64,000 bases of DNA from Echinarachnius parma (Eukaryota; Echinodermata; Echinoidea; Clypeasteroida; Echinarachniidae). The notes under the pieces were generated by a model. That model was given only the letters and a program-made list of their open reading frames with translations. It was not told the DNA's origin and did not search any database. Positions 53,800 through 64,000 of this stretch are shown here, piece after piece. How positions within the stretch are numbered: position 1 is the first letter of the stretch; each line of letters begins with the position of its first letter. A program made the position numbers and the translations under genes. Location of the stretch: NCBI GenBank assembly GCA_037951105.1, contig JBAMJV010005517.1:101965-165964 (forward strand), in the 5' to 3' direction.

Positions 53800-54023
53800 A
53801 AACTGTCCACCTGCTAGGTCTTGATGAGAACTTGGGGTTCACTCTCTTGTTTCCCACATCGAGATGGCCATGCTGCCATAGGATAAAGCACTTGTACGCA
53901 TCCTGTCGCATCTGCCTGTTTTGTTCCTTCTCTCTCAGTGCTCTGGCCTCGACCACCAACAGCTCATCTTGTAGTTGTCTATGTAACCTCAGTGCAACAG
54001 GATCTAGAATGTTGTCAGTGATC
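53800..54023 (-). CDS. Exon-like segment with P2X7 C-terminus-like motif (array unit 1)
   Basis: Minus strand. After an acceptor (TTTTTTACAG) it codes ITDNILDPVALRLHRQLQDE then RQMRQDAYKCFILWQHGHLD and VGNKRVNP. The AY-x-x-F-x-LWQHG-x-L-x-x-GN-x-R core resembles the P2X7 receptor C-terminal domain, which also occurs in many stand-alone invertebrate proteins (from memory). In unit 1 the frame continues (TTCTCATCAAGACC); in units 2-5 the same place reads TTCTAATCAAGACC, a stop. Expression and function unknown. Confidence 0.45.
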
Positions 54024-54205
54024 TGTAAAAAATAAGAATAAGTACAGGAGAGAAAGAGGAGAGAATCGGTATAGTGCTAGACTAAACATAATTACAACTA
54101 TACATGAAAAATAGTTATGCTACAGTTTAGTTTCTTTTGACCCTCCACTCTTTTCAAAGCTTGGCACCAAGTTCCAGAATCATTTAAAAGCGGGGCAACC
54201 GTGTT

Positions 54206-54559
54206 TCATAGTCTCTGGTCCCCCAACCCCCCCCCCCCCCAACCCCCCCCGTGGGCCCACATGACTGTTAGACGCTGATGGAGTTGACGCTTGGCCCGCT
54301 TAAAGAAAGGCTTTTGGAAGCTCATAACACTTGAAATGAAAACATCATCATCTAACTGTGGTAATAGGGTTGCATGGATGTACACTTCTCCCTGTTCTGC
54401 ATGTTGCTTGACTGAAGCTCCACACCATGTGACAGTTGGGGCCGAAATTTGATACCCATTACGATGCATGAATAGGCTTACTTTTTCACCGGAAACATTT
54501 TGAGTATAGCTTTTCAAAGTCAGTATTATGATAAATCGTTTAAAATGTTTTAAAGGCAA
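54206..54559 (-). CDS. Minus-strand open segment of the array, longest in unit 1
   Basis: Codes SAPTVTWCGASVKQHAEQGE then VYIHATLLPQLDDDVFISS. In units 2, 4 and others one extra T (GTTGCTTTGACT against GTTGCTTGACT) shifts the frame after GASVK. Unit 1 instead lacks bases in the part that reads SDDELPKAFL in the other units. Thus each unit carries at least one break. No domain recognised. Confidence 0.35.
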   Translation of the reverse strand: MPLKHFKRFIIILTLKSYTQNVSGEKVSLFMHRNGYQISAPTVTWCGASVKQHAEQGEVYIHATLLPQLDDDVFISSVMSFQKPFFKRAKRQLHQRLTVMWAHGGGWGGGGLGDQRL

Positions 54560-55952
54560 TGTTGGTTGCCATTTGTAATTTGTGACACTTGAATTGGTGT
54601 ACTTCTGTTAGGAGAAAGTGCTGATGGTGTCAATATTTTAGCAATAATTCAAAATAATTATACTGAGCATAATATCATGAATTATTACGAACCCCTACCA
54701 AACTCGCACAATTACTAAAAACTTCCATGCCTCTAGCTATATGAATTGATTGTCATGTACCTGCAGAATCAGTTATTACTGTCGTCATGAATTCTCTCTC
54801 TCTTTGTGTCACGTACTTGAGCCCAATGTCGGAGCCTGTCACCCAGACTTCACTGCCATCGCTGATGAGCACACCAGATTCAAAATGATAGTCCCTTTCA
54901 AGTACCTTGCACAGAGCTGTTTATCTGACTCGCAAAGCGATGCAATAATCGTTGCGCATGTTCATAATGTTCAAGACAGAGCGTTGGGTTCACGAGGCTA
55001 CTAATAGCAACCATGAGCTGAAGGAAATGGACATAGTATCTAGTGGGAAGTATGTCTATGTAACCTCAGTGCTACCGTATCTAGAATGTTGTCCGTGATC
55101 TGTGAAAATAATGAGTAAAGGAAAGGAAGAGGAGAGAATCAGAATAGTGGAAGACTATACATAATTACAACTATACATGAAATTTAGTCATGTTACAGTT
55201 TAGGTTCTATTGATCTTAGCGGGGCACCAAGTTCCATAGGCCCTGTCACTCCCTCTGGGTTTACATGTGGCCCATACTGCTGCCTTTGTTGCAGGGACAT
55301 CAGCATCATTCTTGGGGATGGCTCCACCATAATGGCCCTGCAATCTTTTACTTTTTGCTGCTGTCAGCTGCCTTTAGCCATTCCCTGAAATTCCCTTCAC
55401 TGTCTTGCCTCCATGAGAGCAGGTAACACTCCTCACCTGCCTCTAGCTATATGAATTGATTGTCATGTACCTGCAGAATCAGTTATTACTGTCGTCATGA
55501 ATTCTCTCTCCCTTTGTGTCATGTACTTGAGCCCAATGTCGGAGCCTGTCACCCAGACTTCACTGCCATCGCTGATGAGCACACCAGATTCAAAATGATA
55601 GTCCCTTTCAAGTACCTTGCACAGAGCTGTTTATCTGACTCGCAAAGCGATGCAATAATCGGTGCGCATGTTCATAATGTTCAAGACAGAGCGTTGGGTT
55701 CACGAGGCTACTAATAGCAACCATGAGCTGAAGGAAATGGACATAGTATCTAGTGGGAAGTATGTCTATGTAACCTCAGTGCTACCGTATCTAGAATGTT
55801 GTCCGTGATCTGTGAAAATAATAAGTAAAGGAAAGGAAGAGGAGAGAATCAGAATAGTGGAAGACTATACATAAATACAACTATTCATGAAATTTAGGCT
55901 GACATCAGCATCATTCTTGTGGATGGCTCCACCATAATGGCCCTGCAATCTT

Positions 55953-56219
55953 TTACTTTTTGCTGCTGTCAGCTGCCTTTAGCCATTCCCTGAAATTCCC
56001 TTCACTGTCTTGCCTCCATGAGAGTAGGTAACACTCCTCACCTGCTTGGTCTAGTCTAGAAGTTGGGGATCCACTACCGAGACGGCCATGTTGCCATAGG
56101 ATAAAGCACCTGTATGCAGCATGCCGCATCTGGCGGTTATGTTTTCCAGCTCTCAGCGCACATGCCTGGACCACCAACAACTCGTCACTTCGCTGCCTGT
56201 ACAGCCGCAAGTCGGCCAC
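55953..56219 (-). CDS. Second P2X7-C-like exon segment, repeated in each unit
   Basis: Minus strand: ADLRLYRQRSDELLVVQACA then RQMRHAAYRCFILWQHGRLG and SGSPTSRLDQAG before a GTGAGG donor-like site. It is a paralogue of the segment at 53800-54023. Copies recur at 58426-58692, 60898-61164 and 63366-63632, all open; the last has two changes (VLLVVEA). Persistence of the frame in every unit reflects recent duplication or selection. Confidence 0.45.
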   Translation of the reverse strand: MADLRLYRQRSDELLVVQACALRAGKHNRQMRHAAYRCFILWQHGRLGSGSPTSRLDQAGEECYLLSWRQDSEGNFREWLKAADSSKK

Positions 56220-57222
56220 TCTTTGTCATCGTCAGAAATTCCCTTCACCGTTTTACCTCCATGAGAATAGGTAAAACTGTCCACCTGCTAGGTCTTGATT
56301 AGAACTTGGGGTTCACTCTCTTGTTTCCCACATCGAGATGGCCATGCTGCCATAGGATAAAGCACCTGTACGCATCCTGTCGCATCTGCCTGTTTTGTTC
56401 CTTCTCTCTCAGTGCTCTGGCCTCGACCACTAACAGCTCATCTTGTAGTTGTCTATGTAACCTCAGTGCAACAGGATCTAGAATGTTGTCAGTGATCTGT
56501 AAAAAATAAGAATAAGTACAGGAGAGAAAGAGGAGAGAATCGGTATAGTGCTAGACTAAACATAATTACAACTATACATGAAAAATAGTTATGCTACAGT
56601 TTAGTTTCTTTTGACCCTCCACTCTTTTCAAAGCTTGGCACCAAGTTCCAGAATCATTTAAAAGCGGGGCAACCGTGTTTCATAGTCTCTGGTCCCAACC
56701 CCCCCCCCCCCCCCCCCCCCCGTGGGCCCACATGACTGTTAGACGCTGATGGAGTTAACGCTTGGCCCGCTTAAAGAAAGGCTTTTGGAAGCTCATCATC
56801 ACTTGAAATGAAAACATCATCATCTAACTGTGGTAATAGGGTTGCATGGATGTACACTTCTCCCTGTTCTGCATGTTGCTTTGACTGAAGCTCCACACCA
56901 TGTGACAGTTGGGGCCGAAATTTGATACCCATTACGATGCATGAATAGGCTTACTTTTTCACCGGAAACATTTTGAGTATAGCTTTTCAAAGTCAGTATT
57001 ATGATAAATCGTTTAAAATGTTTTAAAGGCAATGTTGGTTGCCATTTGTAATTTGTGACACTTGAATTGGTGTACTTCTGTTAGGAGAAAGTGCTGATGG
57101 TGTCAATATTTTAGCAATAATTCAAAATAATTATACTGAGCATAATATCATGAATTATTACGAACCCCTACCAAACTCACACAATTACTAAAAACTTCCA
57201 TGCCTCTAGCTATATGAATTGA

Positions 57223-57477
57223 TTGTCATGTACCTGCAGAATCAGTTATTACTGTCGTCATGAATTCTCTCTCCCTTTGTGTCACGTACTTGAGCCCAAT
57301 GTCGGAGCCTGTCACCCAGACTTCACTGCCATCGCTGATGAGCACACCAGATTCAAAATGATAGTCCCTTTCAAGTACCTTGCACAGAGCTGTTTATCTG
57401 ACTCGCAAAGCGATGCAATAATCGGTGCGCATGTTCATAATGTTCAAGACAGAGCGTTGGGTTCACGAGGCTACTAA
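57223..57477 (-). CDS. Exon-like segment on the minus strand, present twice per unit
   Basis: The plus-strand frame here is open, but the minus strand gives a more protein-like reading: KVLERDYHFESGVLISDGSE then VWVTGSDIGLKYVTQRERE, between ATAAACAG (acceptor) and GCAGGTACAT (donor). The same segment recurs at 54750, 55460, 57933, 59696, 60405, 62164 and 62873. The protein family is not recognised. Confidence 0.35.
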
Positions 57478-60400
57478 TAGCAACCATGAGCTGAAGGAAA
57501 TGGACATAGTATCTAGTGGGAAGTATGTCTATGTAACCTCAGTGCTACCGTATCTAGAATGTTGTCCGTGATCTGTGAAAATAATGAGTAAAGGAAAGGA
57601 AGAGGAGAGAATCAGAATAGTGGAAGACTATACATAATTACAACTATACATGAAATTTAGTCATGTTACAGTTTAGGTTCTATTGATCTTAGCGGGGCAC
57701 CAAGTTCCATAGGCCCTGTCACTCCCTCTGGGTTTACATGTGGCCCATACTGCTGCCTTTGTTGCAGGGACATCAGCATCATTCTTGGGGATGGCTCCAC
57801 CATAATGGCCCTGCAATCTTTTACTTTTTGCTGCTGTCAGCTGCCTTTAGCCATTCCCTGAAATTCCCTTCACTGTCTTGCCTCCATGAGAGCAGGTAAC
57901 ACTCCTCACCTGCCTCTAGCTATATGAATTGATTGTCATGTACCTGCAGAATCAGTTATTACTGTCGTCATGAATTCTCTCTCCCTTTGTGTCACGTACT
58001 TGAGCCCAATGTCGGAGCCTGTCACCCAGACTTCACTGCCATCGCTGATGAGCACACCAGATTCAAAATGATAGTCCCTTTCAAGTACCTTGCACAGAGC
58101 TGTTTATCTGACTCGCAAAGCGATGCAATAATCGGTGCGCATGTTCATAATGTTCAAGACAGAGCGTTGGGTTCACGAGGCTACTAATAGCAACCATGAG
58201 CTGAAGGAAATGGACATAGTATCTAGTGGGAAGTATGTCTATGTAACCTCAGTGCTACCGTATCTAGAATGTTGTCCGTGATCTGTGAAAATAATAAGTA
58301 AAGGAAAGGAAGAGGAGAGAATCAGAATAGTGGAAGACTATACATAAAAACAACTATTCATGAAATTTAGGCTGACATCAGCATCATTCTTGTGGATGGC
58401 TCCACCATAATGGCCCTGCAATCTTTTACTTTTTGCTGCTGTCAGCTGCCTTTAGCCATTCCCTGAAATTCCCTTCACTGTCTTGCCTCCATGAGAGTAG
58501 GTAACACTCCTCACCTGCTTGGTCTAGTCTAGAAGTTGGGGATCCACTACCGAGACGGCCATGTTGCCATAGGATAAAGCACCTGTATGCAGCATGCCGC
58601 ATCTGGCGGTTATGTTTTCCAGCTCTCAGCGCACATGCCTGGACCACCAACAACTCGTCACTTCGCTGCCTGTACAGCCGCAAGTCGGCCACTCTTTGTC
58701 ATCGTCAGAAATTCCCTTCACCGTTTTACCTCCATGAGATTAGGTAAAACTGTCCACCTGCTAGGTCTTGATTAGAACTTGGGGTTCACTCTCTTGTTTC
58801 CCACATCGAGATGGCCATGCTGCCATAGGATAAAGCACCTGTACGCATCCTGTCGCATCTGCCTGTTTTGTTCCTTCTCTCTCAGTGCTCTGGCCTCGAC
58901 CACTAACAGCTCATCTTGTAGTTGTCTATGTAACCTCAGTGCAACAGGATCTAGAATGTTGTCAGTGATCTGTAAAAAATAAGAATAAGTACAGGAGAGA
59001 AAGAGGAGAGAATCGGTATAGTGCTAGACTAAACATAATTACAACTATACATGAAAAATAGTTATGCTACAGTTTAGTTTCTTTTGACCCTCCACTCTTT
59101 TCAAAGCTTGGCACCAAGTTCCAGAATCATTTAAAAGCGGGGCAACCGTGTTTCATAGTCTCTGGTCCCAACCCCCCCCCCCCCCCCCCCCCCCCCCCGT
59201 GGGCCCACATGACTGTTAGACGCTGATGGAGTTAACGCTTGGCCCGCTTAAAGAAAGGCTTTTGGAAGCTCATCATCACTTGAAATGAAAACATCATCAT
59301 CTAACTGTGGTAATAGGGTTGCATGGATGTACACTTCTCCCTGTTCTGCATGTTGCTTTGACTTAAGCTCCACACCATGTGACAGTTGGGGCCGAAATTT
59401 GATACCCATTACGATGCATGAATAGGCTTACTTTTTCACCGGAAACATTTTGAGTATAGCTTTTCAAAGTCAGTATTATGATAAATCGTTTAAAATGTTT
59501 TAAAGGCAATGTTGGTTGCCATTTGTAATTTGTGACACTTGAATTGGTGTACTTCTGTTAGGAGAAAGTGCTGATGGTGTCAATATTTTAGCAATAATTC
59601 AAAATAATTATACTGAGCATAATATCATGAATTATTACGAACCCCTACCAAACTCACACAATTACTAAAAACTTCCATGCCTCTAGCTATATGAATTGTC
59701 ATGTACCTGCAGAATCAGTTATTACTGTCGTCATGAATTCTCTCTCCCTTTGTGTCACGTACTTGAGCCCAATGTCGGAGCCTGTCACCCAGACTTCACT
59801 GCCATCGCTGATGAGCACACCAGATTCAAAATGATAGTCCCTTTCAAGTACCTTGCACAGAGCTGTTTATCTGACTCGCAAAGCGATGCAATAATCGGTG
59901 CGCATGTTCATAATGTTCAAGACAGAGCGTTGGGTTCACGAGGCTACTAATAGCAACCATGAGCTGAAGGAAATGGACATAGTATCTAGTGGGAAGTATG
60001 TCTATGTAACCTCAGTGCTACCGTATCTAGAATGTTGTCCGTGATCTGTGAAAATAATGAGTAAAGGAAAGGAAGAGGAGAGAATCAGAATAGTGGAAGA
60101 CTATACATAATTACAACTATACATGAAATTTAGTCATGTTACAGTTTAGGTTCTATTGATCTTAGCGGGGCACCAAGTTCCATAGGCCCTGTCACTCCCT
60201 CTGGGTTTACATGTGGCCCATACTGCTGCCTTTGTTGCAGGGACATCAGCATCATTCTTGGGGATGGCTCCACCATAATGGCCCTGCAATCTTTTACTTT
60301 TTGCTGCTGTCAGCTGCCTTTAGCCATTCCCTGAAATTCCCTTCACTGTCTTGCCTCCATGAGAGCGATAACACTCCTCACCTGCCTCTAGCTATATGAA

Positions 60401-63400
60401 TTGATTGTCATGTACCTGCAGAATCAGTTATTACTGTCGTCATGAATTCTCTCTCCCTTTGTGTCATGTACTTGAGCCCAATGTCGGAGCCTGTCACCCA
60501 GACTTCACTGCCATCGCTGATGAGCACACCAGATTCAAAATGATAGTCCCTTTCAAGTACCTTGCACAGAGCTGTTTATCTGACTCGCAAAGCGATGCAA
60601 TAATCGGTGCGCATGTTCATAATGTTCAAGACAGAGCGTTGGGTTCACGAGGCTACTAATAGCAACCATGAGCTGAAGGAAATGGACATAGTATCTAGTG
60701 GGAAGTATGTCTATGTAACCTCAGTGCTACCGTATCTAGAATGTTGTCCGTGATCTGTGAAAATAATAAGTAAAGGAAAGGAAGAGGAGAGAATCAGAAT
60801 AGTGGAAGACTATACATAAATACAACTATTCATGAAATTTAGGCTGACATCAGCATCATTCTTGTGGATGGCTCCACCATAATGGCCCTGCAATCTTTTA
60901 CTTTTTGCTGCTGTCAGCTGCCTTTAGCCATTCCCTGAAATTCCCTTCACTGTCTTGCCTCCATGAGAGTAGGTAACACTCCTCACCTGCTTGGTCTAGT
61001 CTAGAAGTTGGGGATCCACTACCGAGACGGCCATGTTGCCATAGGATAAAGCACCTGTATGCAGCATGCCGCATCTGGCGGTTATGTTTTCCAGCTCTCA
61101 GCGCACATGCCTGGACCACCAACAACTCGTCACTTCGCTGCCTGTACAGCCGCAAGTCGGCCACTCTTTGTCATCGTCAGAAATTCCCTTCACCGTTTTA
61201 CCTCCATGAGAATAGGTAAAACTGTCCACCTGCTAGGTCTTGATTAGAACTTGGGGTTCACTCTCTTGTTTCCCACATCGAGATGGCCATGCTGCCATAG
61301 GATAAAGCACCTGTACGCATCCTGTCGCATCTGCCTGTTTTGTTCCTTCTCTCTCAGTGCTCTGGCCTCGACCACTAACAGCTCATCTTGTAGTTGTCTA
61401 TGTAACCTCAGTGCAACAGGATCTAGAATGTTGTCAGTGATCTGTAAAAAATAAGAATAAGTACAGGAGAGAAAGAGGAGAGAATCGGTATAGTGCTAGA
61501 CTAAACATAATTACAACTATACATGAAAAATAGTTATGCTACAGTTTAGTTTCTTTTGACCCTCCACTCTTTTCAAAGCTTGGCACCAAGTTCCAGAATC
61601 ATTTAAAAGCGGGGCAACCGTGTTTCATAGTCTCTGGTCCCAACCCCCCCCCCCCCCCCCCCCCCCGTGGGCCCACATGACTGTTAGACGCTGATGGAGT
61701 TAACGCTTGGCCCGCTTAAAGAAAGGCTTTTGGAAGCTCATCATCACTTGAAATGAAAACATCATCATCTAACTGTGGTAATAGGGTTGCATGGATGTAC
61801 ACTTCTCCCTGTTCTGCATGTTGCTTTGACTGAAGCTCCACACCATGTGACAGTTGGGGCCGAAATTTGATACCCATTACGATGCATGAATAGGCTTACT
61901 TTTTCACCGGAAACATTTTGAGTATAGCTTTTCAAAGTCAGTATTATGATAAATCGTTTAAAATGTTTTAAAGGCAATGTTGGTTGCCATTTGTAATTTG
62001 TGACACTTGAATTGGTGTACTTCTGTTAGGAGAAAGTGCTGATGGTGTCAATATTTTAGCAATAATTCAAAATAATTATACTGAGCATAATATCATGAAT
62101 TATTACGAACCCCTACCAAACTCACACAATTACTAAAAACTTCCATGCCTCTAGCTATATGAATTGTCATGTACCTGCAGAATCAGTTATTACTGTCGTC
62201 ATGAATTCTCTCTCCCTTTGTGTCACGTACTTGAGCCCAATGTCGGAGCCTGTCACCCAGACTTCACTGCCATCGCTGATGAGCACACCAGATTCAAAAT
62301 GATAGTCCCTTTCAAGTACCTTGCACAGAGCTGTTTATCTGACTCGCAAAGCGATGCAATAATCGGTGCGCATGTTCATAATGTTCAAGACAGAGCGTTG
62401 GGTTCACGAGGCTACTAATAGCAACCATGAGCTGAAGGAAATGGACATAGTATCTAGTGGGAAGTATGTCTATGTAACCTCAGTGCTACCGTATCTAGAA
62501 TGTTGTCCGTGATCTGTGAAAATAATGAGTAAAGGAAAGGAAGAGGAGAGAATCAGAATAGTGGAAGACTATACATAATTACAACTATACATGAAATTTA
62601 GTCATGTTACAGTTTAGGTTCTATTGATCTTAGCGGGGCACCAAGTTCCATAGGCCCTGTCACTCCCTCTGGGTTTACATGTGGCCCATACTGCTGCCTT
62701 TGTTGCAGGGACATCAGCATCATTCTTGGGGATGGCTCCACCATAATGGCCCTGCAATCTTTTACTTTTTGCTGCTGTCAGCTGCCTTTAGCCATTCCCT
62801 GAAATTCCCTTCACTGTCTTGCCTCCATGAGAGCGATAACACTCCTCACCTGCCTCTAGCTATATGAATTGATTGTCATGTACCTGCAGAATCAGTTATT
62901 ACTGTCGTCATGAATTCTCTCTCCCTTTGTGTCACGTACTTGAGCCCAATGTCGGAGCCTGTCACCCAGACTTCACTGCCATCGCTGATGAGCACACCAG
63001 ATTCAAAATGATAGTCCCTTTCAAGTACCTTGCACAGAGCTGTTTATCTGACTCGCAAAGCGATGCAATAATCGGTGCGCATGTTCATAATGTTCAAGAC
63101 AGAGCGTTGGGTTCACGAGGCTACTAATAGCAACCATGAGCTGAAGGAAATGGACATAGTATCTAGTGGGAAGTATGTCTATGTAACCTCAGTGCTACCG
63201 TATCTAGAATGTTGTCCGTGATCTGTGAAAATAATAAGTAAAGGAAAGGAAGAGGAGAGAATCAGAATAGTGGAAGACTATACATAAATACAACTATTCA
63301 TGAAATTTAGGCTGACATCAGCATCATTCTTGTGGATGGCTCCACCATAATGGCCCTGCAATCTTTTACTTTTTGCTGCTGTCAGCTGCCTTTAGCCATT

Positions 63401-64000
63401 CCCTGAAATTCCCTTCACTGTCTTGCCTCCATGAGAGTAGGTAACACTCCTCACCTGCTTGGTCTAGTCTAGAAGTTGGGGATCCACTACCGAGACGGCC
63501 ATGTTGCCATAGGATAAAGCACCTGTATGCAGCATGCCGCATCTGGCGGTTATGTTTTCCAGCTCTCAGCGCACATGCCTCGACCACCAACAACACGTCA
63601 CTTCGCTGCCTGTACAGCCGCAAGTCGGCCACTCTTTGTCATCGTCAGAAATTCCCTTCACCGTTTTACCTCCATGAGAATAGGTAAAACTGTCCACCTG
63701 CTAGGTCTTGATTAGAACTTGGGGTTCACTCTCTTGTTTCCCACATCGAGATGGCCATGCTGCCATAGGATAAAGCACTTGTACGCATCCTGTCGCATCT
63801 GCCTGTTTTGTTCCTTCTCTCTCAGTGCTCTGGCCTCGACCACTAACAGCTCATCTTGTAGTTGTCTATGTAACCTCAGTGCAACAGGATCTAGAATGTT
63901 GTCAGTGATCTGTAAAAAATAAGAATAAGTACAGGAGAGAAAGAGGAGAGAATCGGTATAGTGCTAGACTAAACATAATTACAACTATACATGAAAAATA

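Larger units (their letters stand above)
53787..64000. repeat. Tandem array, 2.47 kb unit, at least 4.1 copies
   Basis: The phrase CATGAGAATAGGTAAAACTG recurs at about 53786, 56260, 58733 (one change), 61205 and 63677. Units of 2,468-2,474 bp are almost identical apart from a variable poly-C run (54230-54250, about 56699-56721, 59169-59198, 61644-61666) and scattered single changes. Each unit has a second-order duplication: a segment opening TGTCATGTACCTGCAGAATC occurs twice, 710 bp apart (54750/55460, 57223/57933, 59696/60405, 62164/62873). The array leaves the window on the right. Unit 1 differs most from the rest. Confidence 0.95.

Noticed and set aside
54750..63127. Plus-strand 84-residue frame repeated eight times (MSCTCRISYYC...)
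   Set aside because: The minus strand of the same segment reads as a better exon with acceptor and donor; the plus frame repeats only because the DNA is a tandem array and shows no domain.

Overview
This is a 64 kb window of an intron-rich animal nuclear genome, AT-rich outside exons. Exons carry GT-AG borders and continuous phase, mobile-element debris is dense, and two genes resemble chordate families (mesothelin/stereocilin and mitochondrial tyrosyl-tRNA synthetase). The mix of tRNA-derived SINE remnants, many MITEs and short tandem duplications at exon/intron borders fits an invertebrate deuterostome. Amphioxus is my best guess (inference); hemichordate or echinoderm is not excluded.

Region 1 (1-25,309, plus strand): the 3' part of a large mesothelin/stereocilin-like gene. 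I can follow 22 exons that join in phase into about 1,107 residues. They end in an Arg/Lys-rich furin-type site, a cysteine-bearing mesothelin-like C-terminal part, an acidic Pro/Ser/Thr tail and a short hydrophobic C-terminus of GPI type. The start lies upstream of the window. Introns hold a 3.26 kb foldback element built on a 160 bp satellite (3,009-6,268), Helitron-like elements, PIF/Harbinger-like MITEs and a 1.2 kb TIR element.

Region 2 (25,310-32,932): 3' UTR, then intergenic DNA with foldback MITEs and many poly-C/poly-G tracts.

Region 3 (33,095-45,147, plus strand): YARS2, mitochondrial tyrosyl-tRNA synthetase. Twelve exons give about 461 residues with the HIGN and KLGKS signature motifs and a C-terminal S4-like domain. 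The short first exon was not found. Nested MITEs occupy its introns and a tRNA-derived SINE follows the stop.

Region 4 (46,000-53,740): mostly minus-strand fragments of transposon-type or multigene-family proteins. There is a duplicated hAT/ZNF862-like exon, an SGNH-like plus YqaJ-like fragment with an in-frame stop, and an internally deleted Ty3/Gypsy element.

Region 5 (53,787-64,000, continuing beyond): a nearly homogeneous tandem array with a period of about 2.47 kb. It carries minus-strand exon-like segments with a motif resembling the P2X7 C-terminal domain.

The most striking general feature is that in both genes many exons are flanked by decayed tandem copies of the exon edge, with periods of about 130-220 bp. 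At one exon this gives seven copies that all keep an acceptor and an open frame; six end at the same premature TAG.
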